Part shown: positions 27,896 to 37,135 of the stretch, piece after piece | Numbering within the stretch: position 1 is the first letter of the stretch | Layout of the letters: each line of letters starts with the position of its first letter | Origin: Pseudomonadales bacterium | Lineage (GTDB): Bacteria; Pseudomonadota; Gammaproteobacteria; Pseudomonadales; DC-out160 | Length of the DNA: 64,000 nt | Direction of reading: 5' to 3' | NCBI GenBank assembly: GCA_019090455.1 | Contig: JAHRWA010000035.1 | Location: 21,153 to 85,152 of the forward strand | The notes under the pieces: model-generated | Databases searched by the model: none | The model's input: only the letters and a program-made list of their open reading frames with translations | What the model was told of the DNA's origin: nothing | Translations under genes and position numbers: made by a program

Positions 27896-30361
27896 TTATG
27901 AACCTTTGAGTTTCTTAAGCTTATCACTTAGCGCATTGATACTAGATTGCACTTTGCCATTAACGCTTTCTACCGGATATATACCTTGATCATTTTTGTG
28001 CCCTGCGTTTATACCTGTTAGTAAACTCAGCATTTGATCAATATTTTCCACAGCATATATTTTAAACTCTTGCTTCTTTGCCGCCGTGACAATTTCTTTA
28101 TTCAACATTAAGTGTTTTACATTGGCTTGAGGAATGATGACTGCCTTGTCTTTTGCTCCCCCTTTCACTTTGCAGGCTTCGTAGAAACCTTCAATTTTTT
28201 CATTGACAGCGCCTATGGCTTGTACTCTACCGTTTTGATCAACGGAACCCGTAACAGCAAAGCACTGTTTTATTGGGATATCTGAGATAGCAGATAACAA
28301 TGCACATAACTCAATCGCTGAGGCGCTATCGCCATCGATAAAACCATATGATTGCTCGAATACGAGGGTCGCAGTTAGCGCCAAAGGAATATCTTTACTG
28401 TAGCGGTTAGCAATAAACGCACTGAGAATCATCACGCCTTTCGAATGTAAAGAACCTGCCATATCAGCTTCACGTTCGATATCAATCACGTTGCCATTAC
28501 CTATTCTTGCAGTCGCACTTATACGTGTTGGTCGACCAAAATAAAAATCACCTAATCCTATCACTGACAATGCATTCGCTTCACCCACTTGGTCGCCGGT
28601 ATTGTTAAAAACAATATCGCCTCGGGCTATATTTTCGCAAAACAAATCGGGATATTGAGATTGTCGCAACAAACGGCCTGACAGCGCGTCTTCGACACAA
28701 GCCACATTCACCACCTTAATTTTCTTTTGCTTTGCGTAATAATTCGTTTCCTGTATTAAGTCAGAGATCTGTTCGATGTTTAAACTTAGTTTTTCGCTGT
28801 CAGATGCGTAGCGTGAGCTGTGCTCTATTAGCCGAGCAATCGCTGCGCGGTTAAAGGGTAGCAAACCCGCGCTTTTGATTTTATTAGCGATCAATTTCGC
28901 ATATAACAAGGTGTTATCGATATCGCGGGCAATATCGTAAGACATGTCTGCGGTCACTTTGAATAAGGAAGAAAATTCAGGGTCTTGTGATTTAAGCAAC
29001 TGATGAATAGTAGGATCACCAATTAACACAACTTTTATATCCAGAGGAATAAGATCTGGTGTGAGACTTTGTCCCGCACTGGGAGAAAACACATAGTCAA
29101 CCGGTTCAATACTAAGCTGATTAGTATGCAGTACTCTTTTCAATGATTCCCATACAAACGGTTTACTGAGAACCTTTCGCGCATCAAGCACTAAGTAACC
29201 ACCATTGGCTCGATGAACTGCGCCAGATTGCATCAGAGTGAAATTGGTACTGAGTGAATTTTTATAACTTGTATATTCTATTTGACCGAATAAATTCTGA
29301 TGAATAGGGTTCTCTTCAAAAATAATCGGTGCTTGTTGATTGTCGGCGTTATCAACAAATATATTAATATGGTAGGGCAAGTATTCAGCTTCATGAATAA
29401 ACTTGCTATTCGAAATATTGGTATTATCTTTGTCTTGTCTGAAAAATATTCCCACATTGTCGACAATATCTTCTTGAGCCGATTCAAAGAACATTTTTAC
29501 CGAATCTTCTTCATTCCACTCCTTTTTTAAATCGTCAAAAAAAGGCTGTATACATAGCAGTGTAAACCAGGTGTTGAGATCTTTGACCTTTTTATGAGCG
29601 TCGACCTTAATTATTGGCAATTTTTCAACTATGTCTTTCAATCTATGATTATATTTCTCTACCTTATCTTTTATCGTGTCTTGTTCTTTTGCAGGCAGCT
29701 CATTGAATTCTTCAGACCCTATAAGTTGCGTGCCATTACTGGGCCCCATGGTGTAACCCTTTGGGGTAGGAATTAGAAGAACATTCTCAGCTTTTGCTTC
29801 TTCTGCCAGCTTCTCGAAAAGCTCTTGCTCAATGGATTGGAATTCATCGTTAATTTCTCTAACGGCATCAAGGTATTCTTCGCTTTGAAACGTTGATGGG
29901 ACAGCACCTAGCAATTCTTCGATTAGCTGAAGCATCGCCTTTTGTAGTTTTCGCGCACTACCTGCAGGTAGCTTTAATAAAGTCGGCTGATTGTTTCGAG
30001 CAAAGTTATTCACGTAACACCAATCGCAAGGAGGATTCCTGTCAACGCGTTTACTTTCGATTAGAGCCTTTATGATTTCATTTTTGCCAACGCCGCTAGG
30101 CCCTGACACAAAAAGATTATAGCCTTGTTGCTCCATACCTAAGGAAAAATTGATAGCCTCCATAGCTCGACTTTGTCCAAGCCCGAGATCAATACTTTCT
30201 AGATCTTTAGAACTTTTAAAACCAGAGCTGGGAAAGGTGCACTTGGTGAACAGCTGTGATGCCTTAAGGGGTTTGGGCGTATTGTCGTATCCCTTCTGGC
30301 TCTTTATATCTTGTTTCTTAACACCTGTTTTTTTAAGTACTGTTTTTGTGGCTCTTTTCAT
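27896..30361 (-). CDS. Lon-like ATP-dependent protease (AAA_32 / Lon_C type)
   Basis: 821 residues, without the N-terminal LAN domain of classical Lon. Walker A 'GPSGVGKNE' is near residue 90, a Walker-B-like 'GGYLVLDARKVL' sits around 395, and a coiled insertion lies at ~155-240. The C-terminal Lon protease domain has the catalytic Ser in 'DGDSASAIE' and Lys in 'GAVNEKIEGF'. This is the AAA_32/Lon_C architecture seen in E. coli YcbZ-type proteins. A Ser/Lys peptidase powered by ATP is expected; substrates are unknown. The USP-like gene follows without spacing. Confidence 0.9.
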   Translation of the reverse strand: MKRATKTVLKKTGVKKQDIKSQKGYDNTPKPLKASQLFTKCTFPSSGFKSSKDLESIDLGLGQSRAMEAINFSLGMEQQGYNLFVSGPSGVGKNEIIKALIESKRVDRNPPCDWCYVNNFARNNQPTLLKLPAGSARKLQKAMLQLIEELLGAVPSTFQSEEYLDAVREINDEFQSIEQELFEKLAEEAKAENVLLIPTPKGYTMGPSNGTQLIGSEEFNELPAKEQDTIKDKVEKYNHRLKDIVEKLPIIKVDAHKKVKDLNTWFTLLCIQPFFDDLKKEWNEEDSVKMFFESAQEDIVDNVGIFFRQDKDNTNISNSKFIHEAEYLPYHINIFVDNADNQQAPIIFEENPIHQNLFGQIEYTSYKNSLSTNFTLMQSGAVHRANGGYLVLDARKVLSKPFVWESLKRVLHTNQLSIEPVDYVFSPSAGQSLTPDLIPLDIKVVLIGDPTIHQLLKSQDPEFSSLFKVTADMSYDIARDIDNTLLYAKLIANKIKSAGLLPFNRAAIARLIEHSSRYASDSEKLSLNIEQISDLIQETNYYAKQKKIKVVNVACVEDALSGRLLRQSQYPDLFCENIARGDIVFNNTGDQVGEANALSVIGLGDFYFGRPTRISATARIGNGNVIDIEREADMAGSLHSKGVMILSAFIANRYSKDIPLALTATLVFEQSYGFIDGDSASAIELCALLSAISDIPIKQCFAVTGSVDQNGRVQAIGAVNEKIEGFYEACKVKGGAKDKAVIIPQANVKHLMLNKEIVTAAKKQEFKIYAVENIDQMLSLLTGINAGHKNDQGIYPVESVNGKVQSSINALSDKLKKLKGS

Positions 30362-30432
30362 GATGCGCTCTGTAAGCTAACCCATTTTATTTTTAGTCGT
30401 ATTTATTAACAACAATCACTAAAAAGTTAGAA

Positions 30433-30732
30433 TCAAATACCGAGCCCCGTGAGAGTGTTCGCTAGATCATTGAGTAAAGCTGACAATTTGGGGTTTGCTC
30501 CCTCAAAGTTTGTCACAACATCTAACAGTGCATTGTCAGATGTAGATTTATCAGACGGGGATTTGTCAGACTGAGAACTGTCGTTGCTCATCTCTGCCTC
30601 GATATTATTTAGGGCGGTTTTAACATGTTGCTCTAAGGTGTTTAGTGCGGCTATATTGTTGGGATCTTTCCCTATCGCTTTAAGCTCAACGCTAATGCTA
30701 TTGAGTAGTTTTTGTAGCGATGCACTATCCAT
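30433..30732 (-). CDS. DUF4404-like small protein
   Basis: 99 residues with no membrane segment. An N-terminal helix, a Ser/Asp-rich low-complexity middle (~50-66) and the ending 'NPKLSALLNDLANTLTGLGI' resemble the C-terminal helix of DUF4404 proteins. GAGGA precedes the ATG at 30732. It lies 72 nt upstream of the Lon-like gene on the same strand, so it may head this operon. Confidence 0.65.
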   Translation of the reverse strand: MDSASLQKLLNSISVELKAIGKDPNNIAALNTLEQHVKTALNNIEAEMSNDSSQSDKSPSDKSTSDNALLDVVTNFEGANPKLSALLNDLANTLTGLGI

Positions 30733-31093
30733 AATGTCCTCTTAAACTAATATCTTATAACTAATATGGGTGGTAAGAGCTGCCTTTAAAGTATTAAAAA
30801 TGGAAAAAAAGGTAATACCATTGATCCACGTCATTCTTGTTAGCACTTTGGTAGAATCAAATTGAGGTAAACAGATGGGTATAAGCAGGAACCGTAGATG
30901 AAAACCGCAACCGCTTGGATCTGCCGGATCGGTTTCCCAACAGAAGTTTATATAAAGTAGCTTACATTAGGAGAGGGGGAACACCTAGTAGGCGTAGTAG
31001 GCGCTAAGGATACTCATCAGACCATCCTTAGCAATTCAAAACAAATACCTCGAGTTCTATACTTTATCATGAAAGTGTTTTTCCATACTGTAG
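30733..31093. other. intergenic, one imperfect terminator candidate
   Basis: No gene seen in 360 bases. A 9-bp perfect inverted repeat (31003-31011 with 31024-31032, 12-nt loop) lies about 60 nt beyond the stop of the minus-strand hydrolase gene. It lacks a T run, so termination is doubtful. Confidence 0.35.
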
Positions 31094-32023
31094 CTAGCCA
31101 TTTGTGGCATCTACATTAATGAGAAACTCTGCTGTTTTCTCAGTTCTTTCCATGGGTAGCAGATGCCCCCCCTCCATTTCAATTAACTGGCCATTCGGCA
31201 CCTGTTTAATGAATCCCTTATACAATTCGATAGGAAACATACCCCCCGTCGCTTTGACTAACTGAAGTGGGCATTTGATATTGCACGCAAGCTCAAAGAC
31301 ATCAACACTACCCGTATATTCAAATATTGAAGCCTCCACTTCGGGTGGACAACTCAACTCTACCTCACCATCAGCCCTATCTTGCATACCGTATTTTAAA
31401 TAAAGCGCATAAGATTCATCGCTCCAGTTTTTAAAAACCGGTTTTTCACGCCACGCTTTCCCAGCGGTTTCTCTATCCGGCCAAACACTACGACGACGCC
31501 TCGCTATATTTGCGATCATGGAGCCTGGGCTAGCACCTCCAGGCCAATTGAGACCCATTTCTTTCATCATTTTATCACTCGGACGTAAAGGTGGATCGAG
31601 CATTACCACCCTTTCAAATAGATCCGATGTTCCAGCCGCTGCGGCCGCAATAACGCCACCGAGAGAATTTCCTGCTAAGAGAGCCACCTTCTTCTCGCCT
31701 TTTTCTTCTAAAATCTGGCGCGTCATTTCGAGCAAATCATTCATGAGATGATGCCAATCATAGCCTTCGGGTGGAGCGGGTTTTGTTGATTGACCATGAC
31801 CACGAGAATCATAGGAAATAACGTGGTAATGCGGTAAAAGCAACGCCGCCACAGGAGCCCAGGTTGCGGCACAAAATCCATTGGCGTGAGCCAATATTGC
31901 TAAGGGTTTATCGTTCTTCCATTCCAGCCCAGTAATTTCAGTATCTGAGTTGATCTTCCATGTTTTAAAAGTGGGCTGAGGGTTCATTAGTTTACAAGCA
32001 AAGGTGTCAGAATTAGATGTCAT
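31094..32023 (-). CDS. alpha/beta hydrolase
   Basis: 309 residues. The oxyanion region is 'AHANGFCAATW', the nucleophile elbow is Gly-Asn-Ser-Leu-Gly-Gly (~115), and the acid and His are in 'LQLVKATGG' and 'MEGGHLLPME' near the end. This is a complete Ser-Asp-His hydrolase of the epoxide-hydrolase/haloalkane type. Cytoplasmic, no signal peptide. Substrate unknown. It diverges from the crotonase gene. Confidence 0.85.
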   Translation of the reverse strand: MTSNSDTFACKLMNPQPTFKTWKINSDTEITGLEWKNDKPLAILAHANGFCAATWAPVAALLLPHYHVISYDSRGHGQSTKPAPPEGYDWHHLMNDLLEMTRQILEEKGEKKVALLAGNSLGGVIAAAAAGTSDLFERVVMLDPPLRPSDKMMKEMGLNWPGGASPGSMIANIARRRRSVWPDRETAGKAWREKPVFKNWSDESYALYLKYGMQDRADGEVELSCPPEVEASIFEYTGSVDVFELACNIKCPLQLVKATGGMFPIELYKGFIKQVPNGQLIEMEGGHLLPMERTEKTAEFLINVDATNG

Positions 32024-32520
32024 AAAATCTACTACTTTATATAGGCCTGCGATAACGAGGCCGTATTTGATGAGTGGAAGTCTACGTAAAAATAGTCGAC
32101 CGCATTATACTGACGGAACTAGACCCTTAATAGAGGCGATCAGTAACCTTATGGGACAAAAAGGAAACAGACCGAGAAGAATACCTTCATTTGTTGGAAT
32201 TACGTTTCAATCAGACCATTTAGTCAAAAAATGGTCATCAATCAAAATAAAGATTTGCTAGAGAAGGTTGTTCACGCTCAGCCAAATTATTTTCCCTCCT
32301 GTGTTTTTCTCCATATGAAATGGCTACCGTTCGCCCTTTAAAAACTAACATGGTATATTGATTTTATTCCTTATTTTGGCATTCGGATGGTTTGCAAGTA
32401 CCTCGTGCCTGCACCCGTCAAATGAAAAGCCGAAGGTCATCAGGATTCGTACTACCCAGATCCACCTAAATCTACCAACACAACTCAAACACTAATAAAA
32501 TAAAAAGGGAGTGACTTCGT
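32024..32520. other. divergent intergenic region between hydrolase and crotonase genes
   Basis: Nearly 500 bases. An open frame on the plus strand from the hydrolase start to 32261 has no coding look. No other gene, repeat or hairpin was found. Promoters for both genes are expected. Confidence 0.4.
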
Positions 32521-33309
32521 ATGTCTCAATTTGGAGAATATCTAAACATAAATGTAACCATTAACGACTATATCGCGACGGTAGAAATGAACAATGGTCC
32601 GTCCAATTTCTTCGATATCGAAATGTTAGGATCACTAGCAGACTGTTTTGAAGACCTAGACAAGGAAGAGAGCTGTCGAGTGTTACTGCTAACCTCCACA
32701 GGTAAAGCCTTCTCAGCGGGTGCCAATTTTCAAAAAGGAACGACCAATGCCAAAGGGCTGGATAAATCCGGTAGAGGCCACCTTTACGATCAAGCTGTTC
32801 GCCTTTTTTCCAATCGTAAGCCTATTGTTGCCATCATAAACGGAGCCGCAGTGGGGGGCGGGTTAGGTTTATCCTTAGTACCAGACTTTCGCGTCGGCTG
32901 TGGTGACTCTCGGTTTGCCGCCAACTTCACTCGCCTCGGTATTCATCCTGGATTTGGCCTGTCCTATTCCTTGCCTAAACTAATTGGGCAACAAAATGCA
33001 AACGACATGTTTTACACAGGCCGCAGGGTTAAGGGCGAAGAAGCGAAAGAGATGGGATTGTTGGACAGATTAGTGGCAAAAGAAGACCTATTAAAGGTCG
33101 CCACTGAAGTAGCAAGGGAACTGGCAATCAGCGCTCCTCTTGCCGTTATGTCTATTCGCGAAACTCAACGCATGGGATTACCTGAAGCCATTAAAGCGGC
33201 TACTGATCGTGAATTGTCAGAGCAAAACTGGTTATTTAAAACCGATGACACGAAAGAAGGTGTTAAAGCCATGGGCGAAAGACGTGAGCCCGTCTTCACC
33301 GGTAAATAG
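32521..33309 (+). CDS. enoyl-CoA hydratase/isomerase (crotonase) family protein
   Basis: 262 residues with the crotonase fold. The oxyanion-hole regions are 'AFSAGANFQ' (~63-70) and 'NGAAVGGGLGLSL' (~104-116). At the two positions that hold the catalytic glutamates of true enoyl-CoA hydratase (Cys-Glu-Leu and Pro-Glu-Ile in the rat enzyme) this protein has Gly and Phe. So it should not be a standard hydratase; an isomerase, thioesterase or decarboxylase-type activity on a CoA ester is more likely. AGGGAG lies before the ATG. The CitE-like gene follows 170 nt downstream with a hairpin between. Confidence 0.85.
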   Translation: MSQFGEYLNINVTINDYIATVEMNNGPSNFFDIEMLGSLADCFEDLDKEESCRVLLLTSTGKAFSAGANFQKGTTNAKGLDKSGRGHLYDQAVRLFSNRKPIVAIINGAAVGGGLGLSLVPDFRVGCGDSRFAANFTRLGIHPGFGLSYSLPKLIGQQNANDMFYTGRRVKGEEAKEMGLLDRLVAKEDLLKVATEVARELAISAPLAVMSIRETQRMGLPEAIKAATDRELSEQNWLFKTDDTKEGVKAMGERREPVFTGK

Positions 33310-33350
33310 AAGAAATAAAAATAGTCGCTATCCCGCGATTATGAAAATCT

Positions 33351-33402
33351 AAAGTGACTGACTTTGTGAATTCAATTGCTTCAATCCAAAGTCAGTCACT
33401 TT
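33351..33402 (+). terminator. inverted repeat, probable terminator after the crotonase gene
   Basis: Perfect 16-bp arms (33351-33366 and 33387-33402) with a 20-nt loop, 42 nt past the crotonase stop. The T tract is short on both strands, so termination could be bidirectional or the stem may protect the mRNA end. Confidence 0.5.
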
Positions 33403-33478
33403 ACATAAAATAAAATTCATCTGATTATTCTAAACCATCCCGCAACTCATTCTCTTTCTTAACTGTGATGTACCGATT

Positions 33479-34357
33479 ATGTCTTCCCAAACACCACTAC
33501 GACGCTCCCTACTTTTCGTTCCCGGTGGAGAAGATCGCCGCCTAGAAAAAGCCAAGCAAACCAATGCCGATACGCTCATCTTCGATTTAGAAGATTCCGT
33601 CCCTTACGATAAAAAAGAACAGGCAAGAGACAAAGTCACACAAGCGTTACAACAAAAAGCCTTCGGCGAATCGGAACCCACGGTTCGTGTCAATGGGCCA
33701 CAATCTCCTTTTTTTGAAGACGACGTTATCGCGGTAGTACAAGCCGGTGCCAGGGCAATTATGTTACCCAAATCGGAAAATTTAGAAACACTAAAATCGC
33801 TATGTGCATTGATAGAAAAATGGGAAGCAACGCCTCAATCTGTCCAGATTCTCGCACTGGTCGAAACGCCATTAGGAACACTCAAAGCCAACGAACTTTG
33901 TTCCGACATTGATAGAATAACCGCCCTTTGTTTTGGTCACGCCGATTTTGCGCTGGAGATGGGACTTGCCGAAGCGGATGCAGCTCAAGGTGCAATCCTT
34001 CATGCCAGATGCCAAATCGCCATAACCGGCAAATCCTACCAAGTCACTCCCGTCGACAACGTATGCCTTTTCGTCAAAGACGAAACCACATTTCGTCAGG
34101 ATGTGGCTTTAGGGATACAACTGGGTTTTGAAGGAAAAATGTGTATCCACCCAATGCAGGTGGAAATCGCCAACGCCATGTACACCCCCTCCTCTGAACA
34201 AATTGAATATGCGAATAGAGTGATACGAGGTTGGGATGAAGCTCAGAAAAGCGGATTAGCTGTCTTCACGCTTGATGGTCAAATGTTAGATTATCCGTTA
34301 GTGGCCGCGCAGCAAAAAATCTTACACCGTGCTACGAAAGCGGGGTTGGACTGCTAA
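33479..34357 (+). CDS. CitE-like CoA ester lyase (HpcH/HpaI aldolase superfamily)
   Basis: 292 residues. Family motifs: 'RRSLLFVPGG' at the N-terminus, 'DTLIFDLEDSVP' (~30-40), 'RVNGPQSPFF' (~75), 'IMLPKSE' (~97), the metal-binding Glu in 'LALVETPLG' (~125) and Asp in 'FGHADFALEMG' (~150). 'GKMCIHPMQV' closes the barrel. It matches CitE-like malyl-/citramalyl-CoA lyases that cleave or form acyl-CoA-glyoxylate adducts. The alpha and gamma citrate lyase subunits are absent, so it acts alone. The glycolate oxidase at the start of the window makes glyoxylate, a possible but unproven link. Confidence 0.88.
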   Translation: MSSQTPLRRSLLFVPGGEDRRLEKAKQTNADTLIFDLEDSVPYDKKEQARDKVTQALQQKAFGESEPTVRVNGPQSPFFEDDVIAVVQAGARAIMLPKSENLETLKSLCALIEKWEATPQSVQILALVETPLGTLKANELCSDIDRITALCFGHADFALEMGLAEADAAQGAILHARCQIAITGKSYQVTPVDNVCLFVKDETTFRQDVALGIQLGFEGKMCIHPMQVEIANAMYTPSSEQIEYANRVIRGWDEAQKSGLAVFTLDGQMLDYPLVAAQQKILHRATKAGLDC

Positions 34358-34529
34358 GGTACCGGCGAAAGAGTATATGCTTCCCAATATCCAGCAATAA
34401 GGCCTGCAATGGCACTCATTGTTAGCCTTCAGAACTATGGTTAACTCAACTTCTATAATTCTACATCTACGTCGGGATACTAGAAACTCAACACTAAACA
34501 AACTCTTGGTATGGTGTTGGGTAATGACC

Positions 34530-35387
34530 TCAGGGAATAGTAAGCTCGACGCCCTCTAACAGACGATCTGGATTCCCACCGATTACACCAAAATTACTCT
34601 CATAGATTGTGTCCCAAAATCCGACTGACCCGTAATACTTCTTGGAGAGTTTGGACAAGGTATCGCCTTTAATGACCGTATGAGAAATATCCCCTACGGG
34701 CATCCAGCCTTGTAACTGTGCTCTGCCTTCGCCACCAAACGTTTGAACTAGAGCTGCATCTCCCAGCATCTTAGAAAAATTCTGACTCGTCGGAAATTGT
34801 CGAAACGCCTTTTCCGATTTGGCATGGCGTTTTTGACCCGCGCATAACAGTTCGCCAAAGGCACTCCGGCTCGCACCTTTGTTCGGGTCAGCGCCAAGAA
34901 GTTGCGCATCTGCAAGGGCATCCATGACATTCTTAATGTTAACGGCACTTGGGTGAGCCTTCATCAACGTTAAAGTTTGTCCCAGAATATGGTCTGCCAA
35001 TTGTTGAGCCTCTGCCATTTTCTCGGTATCCACTGTAACGCCGTTGACCATTTCCTTAATACTTTTCTTCAAATTTCGCTGAGCCGATGAGATGTCTTCT
35101 CTAAAAATTTGTCTGCGCACACCGTGCTTGCCTGATTTCAATTCTTTAAGTTGATTGCGCAATATTGTCAGGTCGTGACGCAGGTGTGCTTGAAGATTTT
35201 TATGGGGGCTGCGTAAATTATTAATATCCCCACCTGAAGACAATCGTGCTAGATTGACGTAGGGATGATTCGGAGATATCTCACCTCTGTCTATCATCGT
35301 GAGCCAATCTTTCGCTTTTTTCATGAGTTCCTTGATTTTGGACTCTTCAAACCGCAGTAACCGCAACGTATCGGTAGCATTTGTCAT
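34530..35387 (-). CDS. LysM-domain protein with helical N-terminus
   Basis: 285 residues with no signal peptide. The first ~225 residues are helical and basic; the C-terminal ~50 residues are one LysM domain ('HTVIKGDTLSKLSKKYYG' ... 'IYESNFGVIGGNPDRLLEG'). Cytoplasmic LysM proteins of this kind often sit next to phage-tail-like, type VI or RHS loci, and an RHS relic lies 300 bp upstream. AAGGAG lies at good distance before the ATG at 35387. No tail, VgrG or PAAR gene is present in the window, so this may be a leftover. Confidence 0.8.
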   Translation of the reverse strand: MTNATDTLRLLRFEESKIKELMKKAKDWLTMIDRGEISPNHPYVNLARLSSGGDINNLRSPHKNLQAHLRHDLTILRNQLKELKSGKHGVRRQIFREDISSAQRNLKKSIKEMVNGVTVDTEKMAEAQQLADHILGQTLTLMKAHPSAVNIKNVMDALADAQLLGADPNKGASRSAFGELLCAGQKRHAKSEKAFRQFPTSQNFSKMLGDAALVQTFGGEGRAQLQGWMPVGDISHTVIKGDTLSKLSKKYYGSVGFWDTIYESNFGVIGGNPDRLLEGVELTIP

Positions 35388-35524
35388 GGTGATCTCCTTG
35401 ATATAATGGGTTCCCTTTATTATCGATTTTATATTAACTAAATAAGGTTCCTCTGGACCATACCAAAAACTGGGTATAGACGAATGTCCACAAGTGATCT
35501 CAAAATCGCTGCGTAACGACAGAC

Positions 35525-35708
35525 TTATCTCACCGTCTCTTCCAACCCCTCACTCAACAGGTTTTCTACGACTAGAGGCAAATCTCCTTCAAGAGGTAAA
35601 GCCAATCTCACCATTGTCCCTCCCCCCCCCCGGAATTAGCAACAAGATGAAAATGAGCTTTTCTATGACCGGCTCGATAATGCATATTTTCAATGCCTCT
35701 CCCATCCC
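35525..35708 (-). pseudogene. relic of a sensor-kinase 3' end (paralogue of the kinase at 37132-39084)
   Basis: 35570-35705 is nearly identical to 37160-37300, the last part of the HATPase region of the neighbouring kinase gene ('GRGIENMHYRAGH', 'AHFHLVANSGG'). A run of ten Cs at 35631-35640, against six Cs with an intervening T in the intact gene, shifts the frame. The tail differs from the intact gene ('EGDLPLVVENLLSEGLEETVR' ends at a TAA, 35525-35527), so this was a separate paralogue, not a fresh copy. Confidence 0.8.
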
Positions 35709-35930
35709 GAATTCATATAATATGCGGTTACTGTTGGACTCGTATTGATAGGCTTCTTCTATCCATTGTCCGTTGGCCACTCGTTGGTAGTTTATTCGGT
35801 TGCCTACAGCATCATAACTGATTTACTCTTTGATTTGTTGAGCCCCTGTGCCTATGGCGGAAACGGTCAAGCGGTTGAGTGCAGCGTAGTGGTAGCGTTT
35901 GCTGCGGCGATGTCGGTGAGACGATAATCA
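35709..35930 (-). pseudogene. relic of an RHS/YD-repeat protein
   Basis: Translated on the minus strand, the segment reads 'HYAALNRLTVSAIG', then a stop, then 'ISYDAVGNRINYQ' and 'YQYESNSNRILYE', with 'DDYRLTDIA' in another frame just before. These are canonical RHS/YD-repeat units. At least one frameshift and one stop interrupt it, and it is joined directly to the kinase relic. It is a fragment of a large polymorphic-toxin type gene. Confidence 0.75.
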
Positions 35931-35946
35931 TCGTCCCTTATCCCCT

Positions 35947-36048
35947 ATTTAATTTCTCAGCATCCTAAAATATTTCCTGACGCGTCGTGATTTTTGAAAC
36001 CCCCTTTTTAAATTCCGTGATATAGTCTTTCTTCGTTTACTTTGTCAT
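35947..36048 (-). pseudogene. probable relic of an IS3-family OrfA start
   Basis: The minus strand from an ATG at 36048 reads Met-Thr-Lys-stop-Thr-Lys-Lys-Asp-Tyr-Ile-Thr-Glu-Phe-Lys-Lys, then a degraded 'Q...DAEKL' helix. This resembles the opening helix-turn-helix of IS3-type OrfA transposases ('TKRTRRxYxxEFK'). A GGAG lies before the ATG. Only ~33 codons remain, with stops. No terminal inverted repeats were identified. Confidence 0.45.
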
Positions 36049-36096
36049 TGACTACTCCTCAATTCCTCTACATTTAACTATATAAGTGGGTGCCCT

Positions 36097-36109
36097 GGTT
36101 AACGTAACC
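36097..36109 (+). promoter_or_regulatory. palindrome upstream of the ATP-grasp gene, possible operator
   Basis: GGTTAACGTAACC is a perfect palindrome apart from its 3-base centre. It lies 31-43 bases before the ATG at 36140 and just after a TATATAAG element at 36079-36086 that could be a -10 box. The position suits repressor binding; no regulator is identified. Confidence 0.3.
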
Positions 36110-36139
36110 GGATCAATTCATTAAGAGTATTAGTCACCC

Positions 36140-37135
36140 ATGATAATGCCACACCACTACATCAACCAATCACAACTCAAAGTATCATTGCTTGAACGAG
36201 TTAAGTATTTTTTCGCCTCTACAAAATGTTTAATCATAACTCGGTTCCTTGAACGAACTCGTAGGTTGGATATGATGTGTCAATTTATTAACGGCGATAA
36301 AAACGGACATTTGCACCACAAATATCATTTTGTGAAGACCTTACGAGAATTGGGTTACCGAGTACCTGAGCAACGCTTGTATGATTATAAGGAATCGAGT
36401 GATCTCACCCCTATTCTCGATTTTCAATCTCAACAGGGAATGGTTTTTTGCAAACCGCTAGAAGGCAGTAAAGGGATTGGAGTTTATACTGCGCCTGACG
36501 AAGAGGCACTGAAGGAATTTATTGGCAACCAAAAAGAACCTTATATCATTCAGGAATTTTTACCACCCGTTAAAGATTGTCGCTATCTCTACCACGTTGG
36601 CCCTGAAAAAACATTTCGCGCTTGTTATGAAAAACACAAACCTATTGTGATAGGTGATGGTAAGACGACCTTGGCTGATTTAATCGAGAAGGAAGCTTCG
36701 ATCCCCGCGCCGAGCCGGAAAAAAATTAAGGCTAACCATAAACGGAAACTTAAACTATGCCCTTCTGAAGGTGAGGTAATTGCACTGGTAGCGAGCGGCA
36801 ACATATCTCAGGGGGCTTATGGGATTATCCTAAATGATGAGGAGCATGAGGCCATCGATGCGGTGATACTGCCGCTCATTAAAGATCTTGAGGAAAAACG
36901 CGGAATAAAAATGACTACCTATTGTTTTGATATTGGATTGTTACGAGAAGTTTCTGGCATAACGCCTTTCACTAAAAATGATATTGTTTTTTATGAGTTT
37001 CAGATGCCCTTTGACATGATCGGTTATTTTAGAGCATCGGATTTAACTGCGGTTCGAAAAGAAACTCAAAAAATGCTGGAGACTTCGTTTATACGGGAGT
37101 GGCTAGACAGGCCTCGGGATATCCCAAGCTCTTAA
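36140..37135 (+). CDS. ATP-grasp domain protein
   Basis: 331 residues. Sequence features of the ATP-grasp fold: 'MVFCKPLEGSKGIGVY' (~105-118, a nucleotide-binding Lys and Gly loop), 'YIIQEFLPP' (~140-148), 'KPIVIGDGKTTLADLI' (~175-190, as in cyanophycin synthetase and D-Ala ligase relatives) and 'VFYEFQMPFDMIGYF' (~285-300) where metal-binding acid/Asn residues lie. A carboxylate-amine ligase is expected; substrate unknown. It is flanked upstream by decayed genes and its stop overlaps the convergent kinase gene by 4 bases. Confidence 0.75.
   Translation: MIMPHHYINQSQLKVSLLERVKYFFASTKCLIITRFLERTRRLDMMCQFINGDKNGHLHHKYHFVKTLRELGYRVPEQRLYDYKESSDLTPILDFQSQQGMVFCKPLEGSKGIGVYTAPDEEALKEFIGNQKEPYIIQEFLPPVKDCRYLYHVGPEKTFRACYEKHKPIVIGDGKTTLADLIEKEASIPAPSRKKIKANHKRKLKLCPSEGEVIALVASGNISQGAYGIILNDEEHEAIDAVILPLIKDLEEKRGIKMTTYCFDIGLLREVSGITPFTKNDIVFYEFQMPFDMIGYFRASDLTAVRKETQKMLETSFIREWLDRPRDIPSS

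Noticed and set aside
32004..32261. 85-codon plus-strand frame in the gap before the crotonase gene
   Set aside because: Overlaps the start of the divergent hydrolase gene, has no ribosome-binding site and a random-looking composition.
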